The notes beneath the pieces were generated by a model. That model was not told where the DNA came from and made no database searches. It was given only the letters and a program-made list of their open reading frames with translations. A stretch of DNA of 64,000 bases, taken from NCBI RefSeq assembly GCF_900112195.1, contig NZ_FOKR01000009.1, positions 1 through 64,000 on the forward strand, in the 5' to 3' direction. Position numbers and translations under genes: made by a program. Source of the DNA: Butyrivibrio sp. YAB3001 (GTDB taxonomy: Bacteria; Bacillota; Clostridia; Lachnospirales; Lachnospiraceae). Position 1 is the stretch's first letter; every line of letters starts with the position of its first letter. Shown piece by piece: positions 19,164-26,669 of this stretch.

Positions 19164-21617
19164 ATGATTTTTGCAGATGGAAGTGTATTTCTTTTACAGA
19201 CAAGAAATACATCATATCTATTTAGGAAAACAAAATCAGGACATTTGGAGCATATTCATTTTGGAGGTTCAATAGTTTCTGCTGAGGATTACGAGAAGGC
19301 TGTTATTTCAGGAAATGCTGTAGATGCCTTTAAGAGTGGAAAAGAGGGATTGTATCAGCTTACGGCAGCTCTTTCTCCAAAGCATGTATTTGGCGGCGGA
19401 AACATGAATGTCTATTCTGATGAGCACAGTGATGTATTCTTGGAAATGCTTGGACTTGAGATGTCCTCTTTTGGCAAAGGTGATATAAGAGAGCCATTCG
19501 TAGAGTTAACATATGCTGACGGTTCATCTACAGTTGATTTTTTATATGATAGTTTTGAAATATCTGATGGGAAAAAAGCTTTAGAGACATTGCCATCCTC
19601 TTATGATGATGGCTCTTTAAATAGCGACTGTGTTGTAAATTCTGCAAGCGGAGAAAAATGCAGCGACAAGGCGCAGCAGCTCTTTATAACACTAAAAGAT
19701 AAAGGCTATGGGGCTAAGCTTACTCTTATATATACAGTTTTTCCTGATTGCGATGTGATAACAAGAAGCGCTGTCTTATGCAATGAAAGTGATAACAACA
19801 TTGTGATAGACAGGCTTATGAGTACTCAGATAGATTTTGATACTCCAAGACTTAAAATGATATCATTTCATGGAAGATGGGCTGATGAGATGGGCAAGCA
19901 TGAATCAGTCTGCACAGGCGGCAAGGTTGTTTGTGAGGAACTTGCGGCTGGAGAGTCCGGAAGCAGATCCAATCCTTTTGTTATAGTAAGTGATATTTCT
20001 GCCGATGATGATCATGGCGATTGCTATGGCTTTAATCTTGTATATAGCGGCAATCATTATGAGGCACTGTCTTCAAATGCTAAGAATATAAGCAGATTTG
20101 TTACAGGTATCCAGCCTGTAGGCTTTGACTGGCTTCTTGCCCCGGGCGAGAGGTTTGAAGCTCCTGAGGCAGTTATGACATTCTCTGCCAAAGGCATGAA
20201 TGCAATGAGCATCAATATGCATAATTTTGTGAGAAAGCATATTGTAAGAGGAAGCTTTAGGGACAAGGTAAGACCTATTCTTATTAACAGCTGGGAGGCT
20301 GCGTACTTTAATTTTACGCAAGGTTCTCTTTTATCTCTTGCAAAAGAAGCTAAGAAGTGCGGCATAGAGCTTTTTGTAATGGATGATGGCTGGTTTGGTC
20401 AAAGGAATGACGATAAGACTTCTCTTGGTGACTGGTATGAAAACAAGAAAAAGCTTCCCGGAGGAATCAAGGAACTTGCAGATAAGATAAATGCACTGGG
20501 AATGATGTTTGGAATATGGGTTGAACCGGAAATGGTCAATGAGGAGAGCGATTTGTATAGAGCTCATCCTGATTGGGCTGTAAGTGTTCCGGGACATGAC
20601 CACTCAAAGGGCCGTAACCAGATGAATCTTGACCTTACCATGAAAGAAGTTCAGGATTATGTCATTGAATCCATGAAAAAGGTCTTTTCTGCTGGAAATG
20701 TTGAATATGTAAAGTGGGATATGAACAGAATATTCTCAGACAGATATTCAAAAAAACTTTCGGCTGACAGGCAGGGAGAATTCCAGCACAGATATTATCT
20801 TGGACTGTACAGAATCATGAAGGAACTCACAGAGAGCTTTCCTGATATTCTTTTCGAGGGATGTTCAGCAGGCGGAAACAGATTTGACTTAGGAATCCTT
20901 AGTTATTTCCCTCAGATATGGGGAAGTGATGATACGGATGCATTTTGCAGACTTGATATTCAGCGCGGTTACAGCTATGGCTATCCGGCAAGCTGCGTGG
21001 GAGCACATGTTTCGGCGTGCCCAAATCATCAGACTCTTAATAATGTTCCGCTTGAGACAAGATTTGAGATAGCTTGTCCTGGATGCTTTGGATATGAGCT
21101 TAATCTGTGTGAGATGTCTGACGGAGATAAAAAAGTTGTTGCTGATCAGGTAGAGTTTTACAAAAAGTGGAGAGAAGTTTTCCAGTTTGGTAATTATTAC
21201 AGACTTCCTGACTATGGTTACATGATCGTAAGCCAGGACAAAAAGAAGGCGGTTGCTTTTGCAGTAGAAAAGGGTAGCAGACCAAATAATGATTACAGGA
21301 AGATTAAGTGCGTGGGACTTGATGACAGCAAGGTGTATAAGATTGCAAACAGAGTCGTACCGCTTAGTTTAAAAGAGTTTGGAAGTCTGGTAAATGCAGT
21401 TGCACCTGTTCATGTAAAGCAGGATGGCATTATTCATAATATCATGGATAAGGTTGTTCACATGAATGGCGAACAGCAAACTGAGATTTCCACAGGCGCT
21501 GCTTTAAATAACCATGGTTTTGCTCTGAATGCAAGCTTTGCAGGTACGGGCTACAATGAGAATGTGCGCATCATGCGAACCGGGGATACAAGGTTATATA
21601 TGATGGAGGAAGTGTGA
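19164..21617 (+). CDS. Alpha-galactosidase, GH36
   Basis: Hydrolyses alpha-1,6-galactosyl links in raffinose-type sugars and galactomannan side chains. At about 817 residues it has the size of the large GH36 clade. Visible landmarks: the N-terminal beta-sandwich domain, DDGWFGQRNDD, WVEPEMVNEES, the nucleophile motif KWDMNR (D519), EGCSAGGNRFDLG, and the acid/base region GSDDTDAFCR (about residues 588-595). No signal peptide, so the enzyme is probably cytoplasmic and acts on imported oligosaccharides. ATG at 19164 has TGGAGGG six bases upstream; an in-frame GTG at 19143 does not. No sugar transporter is next to it in this window. Confidence 0.94.
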   Translation: MIFADGSVFLLQTRNTSYLFRKTKSGHLEHIHFGGSIVSAEDYEKAVISGNAVDAFKSGKEGLYQLTAALSPKHVFGGGNMNVYSDEHSDVFLEMLGLEMSSFGKGDIREPFVELTYADGSSTVDFLYDSFEISDGKKALETLPSSYDDGSLNSDCVVNSASGEKCSDKAQQLFITLKDKGYGAKLTLIYTVFPDCDVITRSAVLCNESDNNIVIDRLMSTQIDFDTPRLKMISFHGRWADEMGKHESVCTGGKVVCEELAAGESGSRSNPFVIVSDISADDDHGDCYGFNLVYSGNHYEALSSNAKNISRFVTGIQPVGFDWLLAPGERFEAPEAVMTFSAKGMNAMSINMHNFVRKHIVRGSFRDKVRPILINSWEAAYFNFTQGSLLSLAKEAKKCGIELFVMDDGWFGQRNDDKTSLGDWYENKKKLPGGIKELADKINALGMMFGIWVEPEMVNEESDLYRAHPDWAVSVPGHDHSKGRNQMNLDLTMKEVQDYVIESMKKVFSAGNVEYVKWDMNRIFSDRYSKKLSADRQGEFQHRYYLGLYRIMKELTESFPDILFEGCSAGGNRFDLGILSYFPQIWGSDDTDAFCRLDIQRGYSYGYPASCVGAHVSACPNHQTLNNVPLETRFEIACPGCFGYELNLCEMSDGDKKVVADQVEFYKKWREVFQFGNYYRLPDYGYMIVSQDKKKAVAFAVEKGSRPNNDYRKIKCVGLDDSKVYKIANRVVPLSLKEFGSLVNAVAPVHVKQDGIIHNIMDKVVHMNGEQQTEISTGAALNNHGFALNASFAGTGYNENVRIMRTGDTRLYMMEEV

Positions 21618-21651
21618 GATTATCATTCGCAGTTTAAGAGATACACTTCTA

Positions 21652-21705
21652 GCACCGGCAACGCTCTGTTAGAATTTATGGGGCGAATCCGGTGCCTATG
21701 ATTTT
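21652..21705 (+). terminator. Probable terminator after alpha-galactosidase
   Basis: GCACCGG (21652-21658) pairs with CCGGTGC (21689-21695) around a 30-base interior that can fold weakly, and TTTTT follows at 21702. The long loop makes it a moderate candidate. Confidence 0.55.
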
Positions 21706-21797
21706 TGACTTGCATAAGTATTATGAATGAGTTAAAATCATTTTGCACAATTTGTTTTTGGATGAGTTTTTAGCATATCCATAGAAAAGGTGATAAA

Positions 21798-22112
21798 ATG
21801 GGAGCATTAAGAGATTTATTCTTTGGTAATGATACTGAAAGCGAGGAAAAAGATATGAGTAATGAAGAAATCAAGGCTGAGGCAGCCGCTGAAAATAAAG
21901 AGGGAAACATCATAACTGCAGATATGCTTGTAGGTGATATTATTGCAAAGCATCCTCTTGCAGCGCAGTTCCTTATGGAGTGCGGAATGGGCTGTATTTA
22001 TTGTCCTGCATCTCAGATGGAATCTTTGTCAGAGGCTTGTGCTGTACATGGTATAGATGGCGAAGAAATCACAGATGCGCTCAATGATTATCTGCTTGAG
22101 CATAACGCATAA
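21798..22112 (+). CDS. DUF1858-type small redox protein
   Basis: A 104-residue protein. The C-terminal ~65 residues form a DUF1858 domain (hybrid-cluster-protein-associated redox disulfide): ITADMLVGDIIAKHPL, then MECGMGCIYCPA, which holds a CxxxCxxC cysteine cluster suited to a disulfide or metal. The N-terminal ~40 residues are charged and Ala/Glu-rich. A second in-frame ATG at 21855 (MSNEE) is a possible alternative start; the first is kept because AAAGGTGAT lies just before it. Members are often found near anaerobic redox genes; here no hybrid cluster protein is adjacent. Exact partner unknown. Confidence 0.8.
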   Translation: MGALRDLFFGNDTESEEKDMSNEEIKAEAAAENKEGNIITADMLVGDIIAKHPLAAQFLMECGMGCIYCPASQMESLSEACAVHGIDGEEITDALNDYLLEHNA

Positions 22113-22184
22113 TTGGTGAGTGCTACTATAATGTAACTGTCAGTTAAATCTGCCGTTTACTTATACAGCCTCTGTTGGATGTGC

Positions 22185-22230
22185 ACGGATTTTGCAAAGA
22201 AATATGCCACTTTCTGTGGCCGAAATCCGT
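22185..22230. repeat. Nested hairpin between the DUF1858 gene and the terminator
   Basis: ACGGATTT (22185-22192) pairs with AAATCCGT (22223-22230), and inside it GCCAC-TTTCT-GTGGC (22206-22220) forms a second hairpin. No T-run follows. The gap 22113-22380 otherwise holds only the shared terminator. Confidence 0.55.
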
Positions 22231-22255
22231 TGCCGCAAACTACATTAGATAAGAA

Positions 22256-22292
22256 AAAAAACAAGGGACGGTTGTTGTATTAACCGTCCCTT
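22256..22292. terminator. Bidirectional terminator between convergent genes
   Basis: AAGGGACGGTT and AACCGTCCCTT pair around an eight-base loop. On the minus strand the stem is followed by TTGTTTTTTTT, a strong signal for the zinc-ribbon gene; the plus-strand side has only a short TTT. It lies between the DUF1858 gene and that convergent gene. Confidence 0.85.
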
Positions 22293-22380
22293 TACTGTTA
22301 TATACAGACATGAATATTGAAATTAGTTACTGGAGTAAGCTGTATGCGAGCAAGCAGTAACACTGCATCTTTTCTGAAGA

Positions 22381-22758
22381 TTACAATGTCCTTCTTGAAA
22401 TCTCATCCTGTTTTTTGGAAGAGTAGGATGAGAGAAATTCAGTGGCAAGGAGCTTCTTGCATTCATCACAAAGTTTGCCTTTATAAATGGGTTTCTCGCA
22501 TCTTTCGCAGGTAAGACCAACATTTATAGCTTTGTGGGTAACAAGACGTTCTTCACGCTGCCATTTCATGATCATCTGTACCGGTACGCCTGTTGCGGAT
22601 TCTATTTCCGGTCCGCTGCACCCGGGATTCTGATCAAGGTAGTTGGATACAGCACTAAAATCTTCATCATCCTTTTTCTTGCAGACAGGGCAAAAAACCG
22701 GACCAAAGCCGGAATACTGGAAAGGCTTATGACAAATCGCACAGTTTCTGAAAAGCAT
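22381..22758 (-). CDS. Zinc-ribbon/HTH protein resembling YvyF (flagellar operon protein family)
   Basis: A 125-residue protein with two zinc-ribbon halves: CAICHKPF...CPVCKKKDD at the N-terminus and CERCEKPIYKGKLCDEC near the C-terminus. Between them is a helix-turn-helix-like segment, PEIESATGVPVQMIMKWQREERL. This layout matches the YvyF/TIGR03826 family seen in flagellar operons of Firmicutes, but no flagellar gene is in the window. GGGGGAT lies before its ATG. It sits 127 bases downstream of the GTPase-nuclease gene on the same strand and could be read from it or from its own promoter. Function unproven; a role in transcription or RNA binding is inference. Confidence 0.72.
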   Translation of the reverse strand: MLFRNCAICHKPFQYSGFGPVFCPVCKKKDDEDFSAVSNYLDQNPGCSGPEIESATGVPVQMIMKWQREERLVTHKAINVGLTCERCEKPIYKGKLCDECKKLLATEFLSSYSSKKQDEISRRTL

Positions 22759-22885
22759 GGCAAATCCCCCTTTTCACTAAAATACTATATAAAAATCTTA
22801 GCACATCTGATTGTACAGTTCTATTATTATTCGATTAAGCATTTCTTAAGAATAACGAAAAAATAGAAAAGATATGTTTGAAACA

Positions 22886-25597
22886 TCAAAAATGCTCGCG
22901 TATCTGATTTTCGGTGCGTTTTACTTCTTCCCAGAAATCTCTTGCAGATAGGCGGATGGCTCCGCTGCTCATGACGATAATCTGCTCGATTGCGTCAGAA
23001 GTTGCAACTGTAACTCTGTATTTTTTGCCAATCTCATTTGCTGCTTTTTCTATATATTGATCGGCTGTTTCGGCTTCTTTTGTATAAATGATAGTTAGAC
23101 CGGCATTTTGTTCTATATGTTCTGAACCTCCGCGTACTTTGTATGCATCAAATACCAGAATGACGTTTTCGCGCCTGTATCCTTGAAAATTGATCAGAAT
23201 ATCGGTGAGTTTATCCCTGGCTGCTTTTAGGTCAGTGGCAGCAAGAGATTTTAATTCATCAGAAGAATAGATGACATTGTAGCCATCCACCAAAAGATAT
23301 TCTTTTTGGCGCTCTGCAAGGCGTTCATCCTTTTTACTGTTTAACTTTTTTGCAGAGAGAGTAACATTTGGCTTTGGCACATCCTGTTCATCTAAAGAAG
23401 CTTTTTTCATCTCCTCATAACGACGCCTTTCCTCAGGCGTTTCAACGTATCTTGGTTTAATTGTGCCGTAGGTTCTTTCAAAAATATCTTTAAGCTCATT
23501 TTCAGTGAATGTGAGGTCACGCTGTATTTCATCAAAACTTCTGTCGTCAGTTGATTTCTTTGTGGATTTGGACTGCAATTTTTTCAGGGCATCCATATCG
23601 ATGTTATCCGTTAAGTCAGTTTTTACAACTGAAGTTTTTTCTGATGACCAGGCATTTTCAAGGTGCATGTATGAGTAGACTTCATCCCATGGAATAAGAG
23701 TCCCGGCTCCGTGAGAACAAAAAACAGAGGATGAAGGGTTTTCTGTGTCAAATTCCGGATAGTAATTCTTTTCCTCAAGCACTTCTTCTGTGTTATGGCA
23801 GGGCGCATATCCACTGAGAGTAGTAGAGATGCTGCCTTCTCCTTTGGTAAAAGACTTAAGCTCCTGGGCATAGTCGGATAGGCATGCAGCTGGGATAGTG
23901 CCTGTAAGAACAGATTTGCCATTTATAATATCAGGGAGGCCAACATTTCCATACATTTTTTGAATGTCATTTAGAACGCGGCCTATATTTTCCTGTGGTA
24001 CTTCTATTCTGAAATTAAGAACAGGTTCCAAAAGGACTGAGTGTGCCTGCATAAGACCCTGTCTTACGGCTCTGTAGGTTGCCTGTCTGAAATCACCGCC
24101 TTCAGTGTGCTTTTCATGGGCTTTTCCAGTTAAAAGAGTGATTTTTACGTCGGTCAGCTCTGAACCGGTAAGAACTCCTAAGTGTTTCTTTTCCTGAAGA
24201 TGCGTTAAAATAAGCCTCTGCCAGTTTAGAGACAGTACATCGGTGCTGCATTTGTTGTGAAAAGATATTCCGCTTCCTGGCTCAGCAGGTTCAAGCAATA
24301 GATGGACTTCTGCATAGTGGCGAAGTGGCTCAAAGTGTCCCACACCTTCAACGGTATCGGCGATTGTCTCCTTATATACGATATGGCCCGGACCAAATTT
24401 AACGTCAATTCCAAATCTTGTCTTGATAAGGTGAGTTAAGATTTCTTTTTGTACATCGCCCATTATCTGAACCTGTATCTGGTCGGAACTTCCCTGAAGG
24501 CTTACTAGGAGCATTGGTTCTTCTTCCTCTAAGCCCTTTAATTTTCTGTAAAAAGAAACTGTATCAGTATCATCAGGAAGAATCAGGCTGCATGATAAAA
24601 TAGGCTGGATGACTTCTGACTGTACTGACCCGGAAAGTGCGCCAAGGCCTTCACCTGAACGGGTGGAAGATAGTCCTGTTACAGCTACAACCATGCCTTT
24701 GCAAGCTTCCTGCAGGTTTTCATATTTCTCGCCATTATAAATGCGCATTTGGTCAACTTTCTCATCGTGAATCTGATCTCTGACACGGAGCCTGCCGCTT
24801 ATTATTTTTATGTGAGTGAGGCGTGTTCCCTGTATATCACGACTGATCTTATAAATCCTGGCGGAAAAAGAATCATCATCTGAAACATCATTTTGCTTGG
24901 AATCTGAGTAATCAGAAAGCAGATCAAGGAGTTTCTGAACACCTGTGGTCTTAAGAGCTGATCCGAAAATACAAGGGAAGCATTTGCGAGAGTTTATCAG
25001 CTGTTTTATCTCGGAGTTTGTCATTTCTTTTCCCTCGAGAAAAGCTTCCAAAAGATCATCGTCGCATACTGCAAGTTCTTCCTGAAGTTCTAAGGAAAGA
25101 GAAGAGGATGGATCTTCGTTTTCTGCATCAAAACAGATGCAATGAGAGGTTAGATTGTCTCTCAAAGCATCCATGATTTCTTTTTTATCAGCGCCTGGCT
25201 GGTCCATTTTATTAACGAAAATTAGTGTGGGAACCTGATAATGGGAAAGCAATTTCCATAAAAGCTTTACCTGACTTGTGACTTTGTCAGCAGCGCTTAT
25301 GATAAGGACTGCCATATCAAGAATCTGCAGAGTTCTTTCCATTTCGGGAGAAAAATCCGCATGTCCCGGTGTATCAAGCAGGGTAAAAGTAGTGTCCTGG
25401 TATTCGAAAATTGCCTGTTTTGAAAAAATAGTAATGCCGCGTGAACGTTCGAGCTCATAAGTATCTAAAAAAGCGTCTTTGTGATCCACACGGCCAAGTT
25501 TTCTGATGGCTCCGCAGGTGTATAGCAATGCTTCTGAAAGAGTGGTCTTTCCTGCATCTACGTGAGCTAGTATTCCAATTGTAATATTTTTATTCAT
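22886..25597 (-). CDS. TetM/EF-G-like ribosomal GTPase fused to a YacP/Rae1-like NYN nuclease
   Basis: A 903-residue fusion. Residues 1-645 are a full TetM/TetO-type translational GTPase: G1 AHVDAGKT (11-18), G2 RGITI (53-57), G3 DTPGH (75-79), G4 NKMD (129-132), then domains including HTEGGDFRQATYRAVRQGL and a C-terminal IPWDEVYSYMHLE. After a ~120-residue charged linker, residues 765-903 form a NYN/PIN nuclease of the YacP type with its four acidic positions intact: LLVDGYN (D771), VFDAYKVRGG (D817), EAETAD (D846) and TSD (D868). In B. subtilis, Rae1 (YacP) cuts mRNA in the ribosomal A site; TetM relatives bind the same site and release tetracycline. A single protein doing A-site entry and mRNA cutting is my inference. 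The start is six bases after the regulator gene's stop. Automatic annotation may call this a tetracycline resistance protein, which sequence alone does not establish. Confidence 0.9.
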   Translation of the reverse strand: MNKNITIGILAHVDAGKTTLSEALLYTCGAIRKLGRVDHKDAFLDTYELERSRGITIFSKQAIFEYQDTTFTLLDTPGHADFSPEMERTLQILDMAVLIISAADKVTSQVKLLWKLLSHYQVPTLIFVNKMDQPGADKKEIMDALRDNLTSHCICFDAENEDPSSSLSLELQEELAVCDDDLLEAFLEGKEMTNSEIKQLINSRKCFPCIFGSALKTTGVQKLLDLLSDYSDSKQNDVSDDDSFSARIYKISRDIQGTRLTHIKIISGRLRVRDQIHDEKVDQMRIYNGEKYENLQEACKGMVVAVTGLSSTRSGEGLGALSGSVQSEVIQPILSCSLILPDDTDTVSFYRKLKGLEEEEPMLLVSLQGSSDQIQVQIMGDVQKEILTHLIKTRFGIDVKFGPGHIVYKETIADTVEGVGHFEPLRHYAEVHLLLEPAEPGSGISFHNKCSTDVLSLNWQRLILTHLQEKKHLGVLTGSELTDVKITLLTGKAHEKHTEGGDFRQATYRAVRQGLMQAHSVLLEPVLNFRIEVPQENIGRVLNDIQKMYGNVGLPDIINGKSVLTGTIPAACLSDYAQELKSFTKGEGSISTTLSGYAPCHNTEEVLEEKNYYPEFDTENPSSSVFCSHGAGTLIPWDEVYSYMHLENAWSSEKTSVVKTDLTDNIDMDALKKLQSKSTKKSTDDRSFDEIQRDLTFTENELKDIFERTYGTIKPRYVETPEERRRYEEMKKASLDEQDVPKPNVTLSAKKLNSKKDERLAERQKEYLLVDGYNVIYSSDELKSLAATDLKAARDKLTDILINFQGYRRENVILVFDAYKVRGGSEHIEQNAGLTIIYTKEAETADQYIEKAANEIGKKYRVTVATSDAIEQIIVMSSGAIRLSARDFWEEVKRTENQIREHF

Positions 25598-25603
25598 GTA
25601 TCG

Positions 25604-26521
25604 TTACTCAAGCGGGCTGTAGGCAATCTTAGCGCAGATATCCTGGTTGTAGTTGCCAAATCCCCTTCCAAATATAGTAAGTCCACCTACATGTTCAGCA
25701 TTTTCAGGTACTTCAAGCTTGAATTTAATGCTGCTCTTGGAGGTGAGGGCAAGCTGATCAATAGTCACATCTGAAATCTTAAGTCCATCGATAAAGGTGC
25801 CCTTATGATTTATAACCAACATCTTGAGCATACCATATTGGTTCCAGTTAGGAAACCACCAATCGGGAGTAAAGATACCCTTTACATCACCAAAATCTCC
25901 CGGAGATATCCAAGTTCCAAGGAGAGTATCATTTAGATAAAAGTAAATATCGGAAGGCCATACATTGTTAACTCCGGGAGCCTCTGAACTTAGCTCTGCA
26001 GAAATACATATTTCATCAATCTTTTGATTAAAAGGAATGAAATTGGGGATTGAGTATTCAACATAACCTCTTGTAAACCAGAGAATATCAGCTTCGTACC
26101 TTTCGGGATGGGAAAAATATCTGGTATCATCAACTTCACCAATGAGCTTTTTGCTTGAAGCAAGACCGCAGGTAGGATATACTTCGTAGTCGTTAAAAAG
26201 ACCTACCTTGATATCGGAGGTATATACTTTTTCATTTTTTGGAGCGTCCTGTATGTCGATAAGTATTTTATCAAGATTTACAGAGCATACCTTCTGATTG
26301 CCGTGGCCGGAGGTTTCTGATGAAACAGTTACAATGCCGCATTCTTCAAGCTTGCGGATATGGCTTGTGAGGGCTCCGTTAGTGATCTGAAGCTTACTTG
26401 CAAGCTCGTTCATGTTCATGCCACTTTCATTTATTAAAATCTTAATGATCTCTATGCGAATGTCTGACCCCAGTGCTTTAAATAATTCAAGACCCTCATC
26501 AAGGCTTTTGATGTGAAGCAT
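25604..26521 (-). CDS. ArsR-type regulator with a C-terminal sensor domain
   Basis: A 305-residue protein. The N-terminal ~85 residues are a winged helix of the ArsR type (LFKALGSDIRIEIIKIL, MNELASKLQITNGALTSHIRKLEECGIV). The C-terminal ~200 residues are beta-rich with many aromatic residues (DWWFPNWNQYG, FGRGFGNYNQD) and look like a jelly-roll ligand-binding fold; the ligand is unknown. The start at 26521 has AGAGGGGG upstream; a longer in-frame start at 26611 has none and encodes a hydrophobic leader, which is rejected. Its stop lies six bases before the GTPase-nuclease start on the same strand, so the two are almost certainly one operon, and autoregulation is a reasonable guess. Confidence 0.85.
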   Translation of the reverse strand: MLHIKSLDEGLELFKALGSDIRIEIIKILINESGMNMNELASKLQITNGALTSHIRKLEECGIVTVSSETSGHGNQKVCSVNLDKILIDIQDAPKNEKVYTSDIKVGLFNDYEVYPTCGLASSKKLIGEVDDTRYFSHPERYEADILWFTRGYVEYSIPNFIPFNQKIDEICISAELSSEAPGVNNVWPSDIYFYLNDTLLGTWISPGDFGDVKGIFTPDWWFPNWNQYGMLKMLVINHKGTFIDGLKISDVTIDQLALTSKSSIKFKLEVPENAEHVGGLTIFGRGFGNYNQDICAKIAYSPLE

Positions 26522-26616
26522 TTGACAACCCCCTCTAAATAAAAAACTAAAGTTTACAAATAAATAAAATAATTCACATAATATTATAATAGCTAAATTT
26601 ACTTTATTCAACTACA

Positions 26617-26658
26617 AAATAAAAGCCCCCCGCGCAGGAGCATGCCTACACAAAGAGC
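26617..26658 (-). terminator. Terminator of the chemotaxis receptor gene, rich in G-U pairs
   Basis: On the minus strand, 14 bases pair with 14 across a six-base loop (26625-26658): GCTCTTTGTGTAGG with CCTGCGCGGGGGGC, using six G-U pairs. It is followed by TTTTATTT and starts 12 bases after the receptor stop. Confidence 0.75.
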
Positions 26659-26669
26659 TTTATTGGCTG

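Noticed and set aside
22886..25597. Tetracycline resistance gene
   Set aside because: The GTPase part resembles TetM/TetO, but the nuclease fusion and chromosomal setting with no mobile-element signs make resistance unproven; I named it by domain content.
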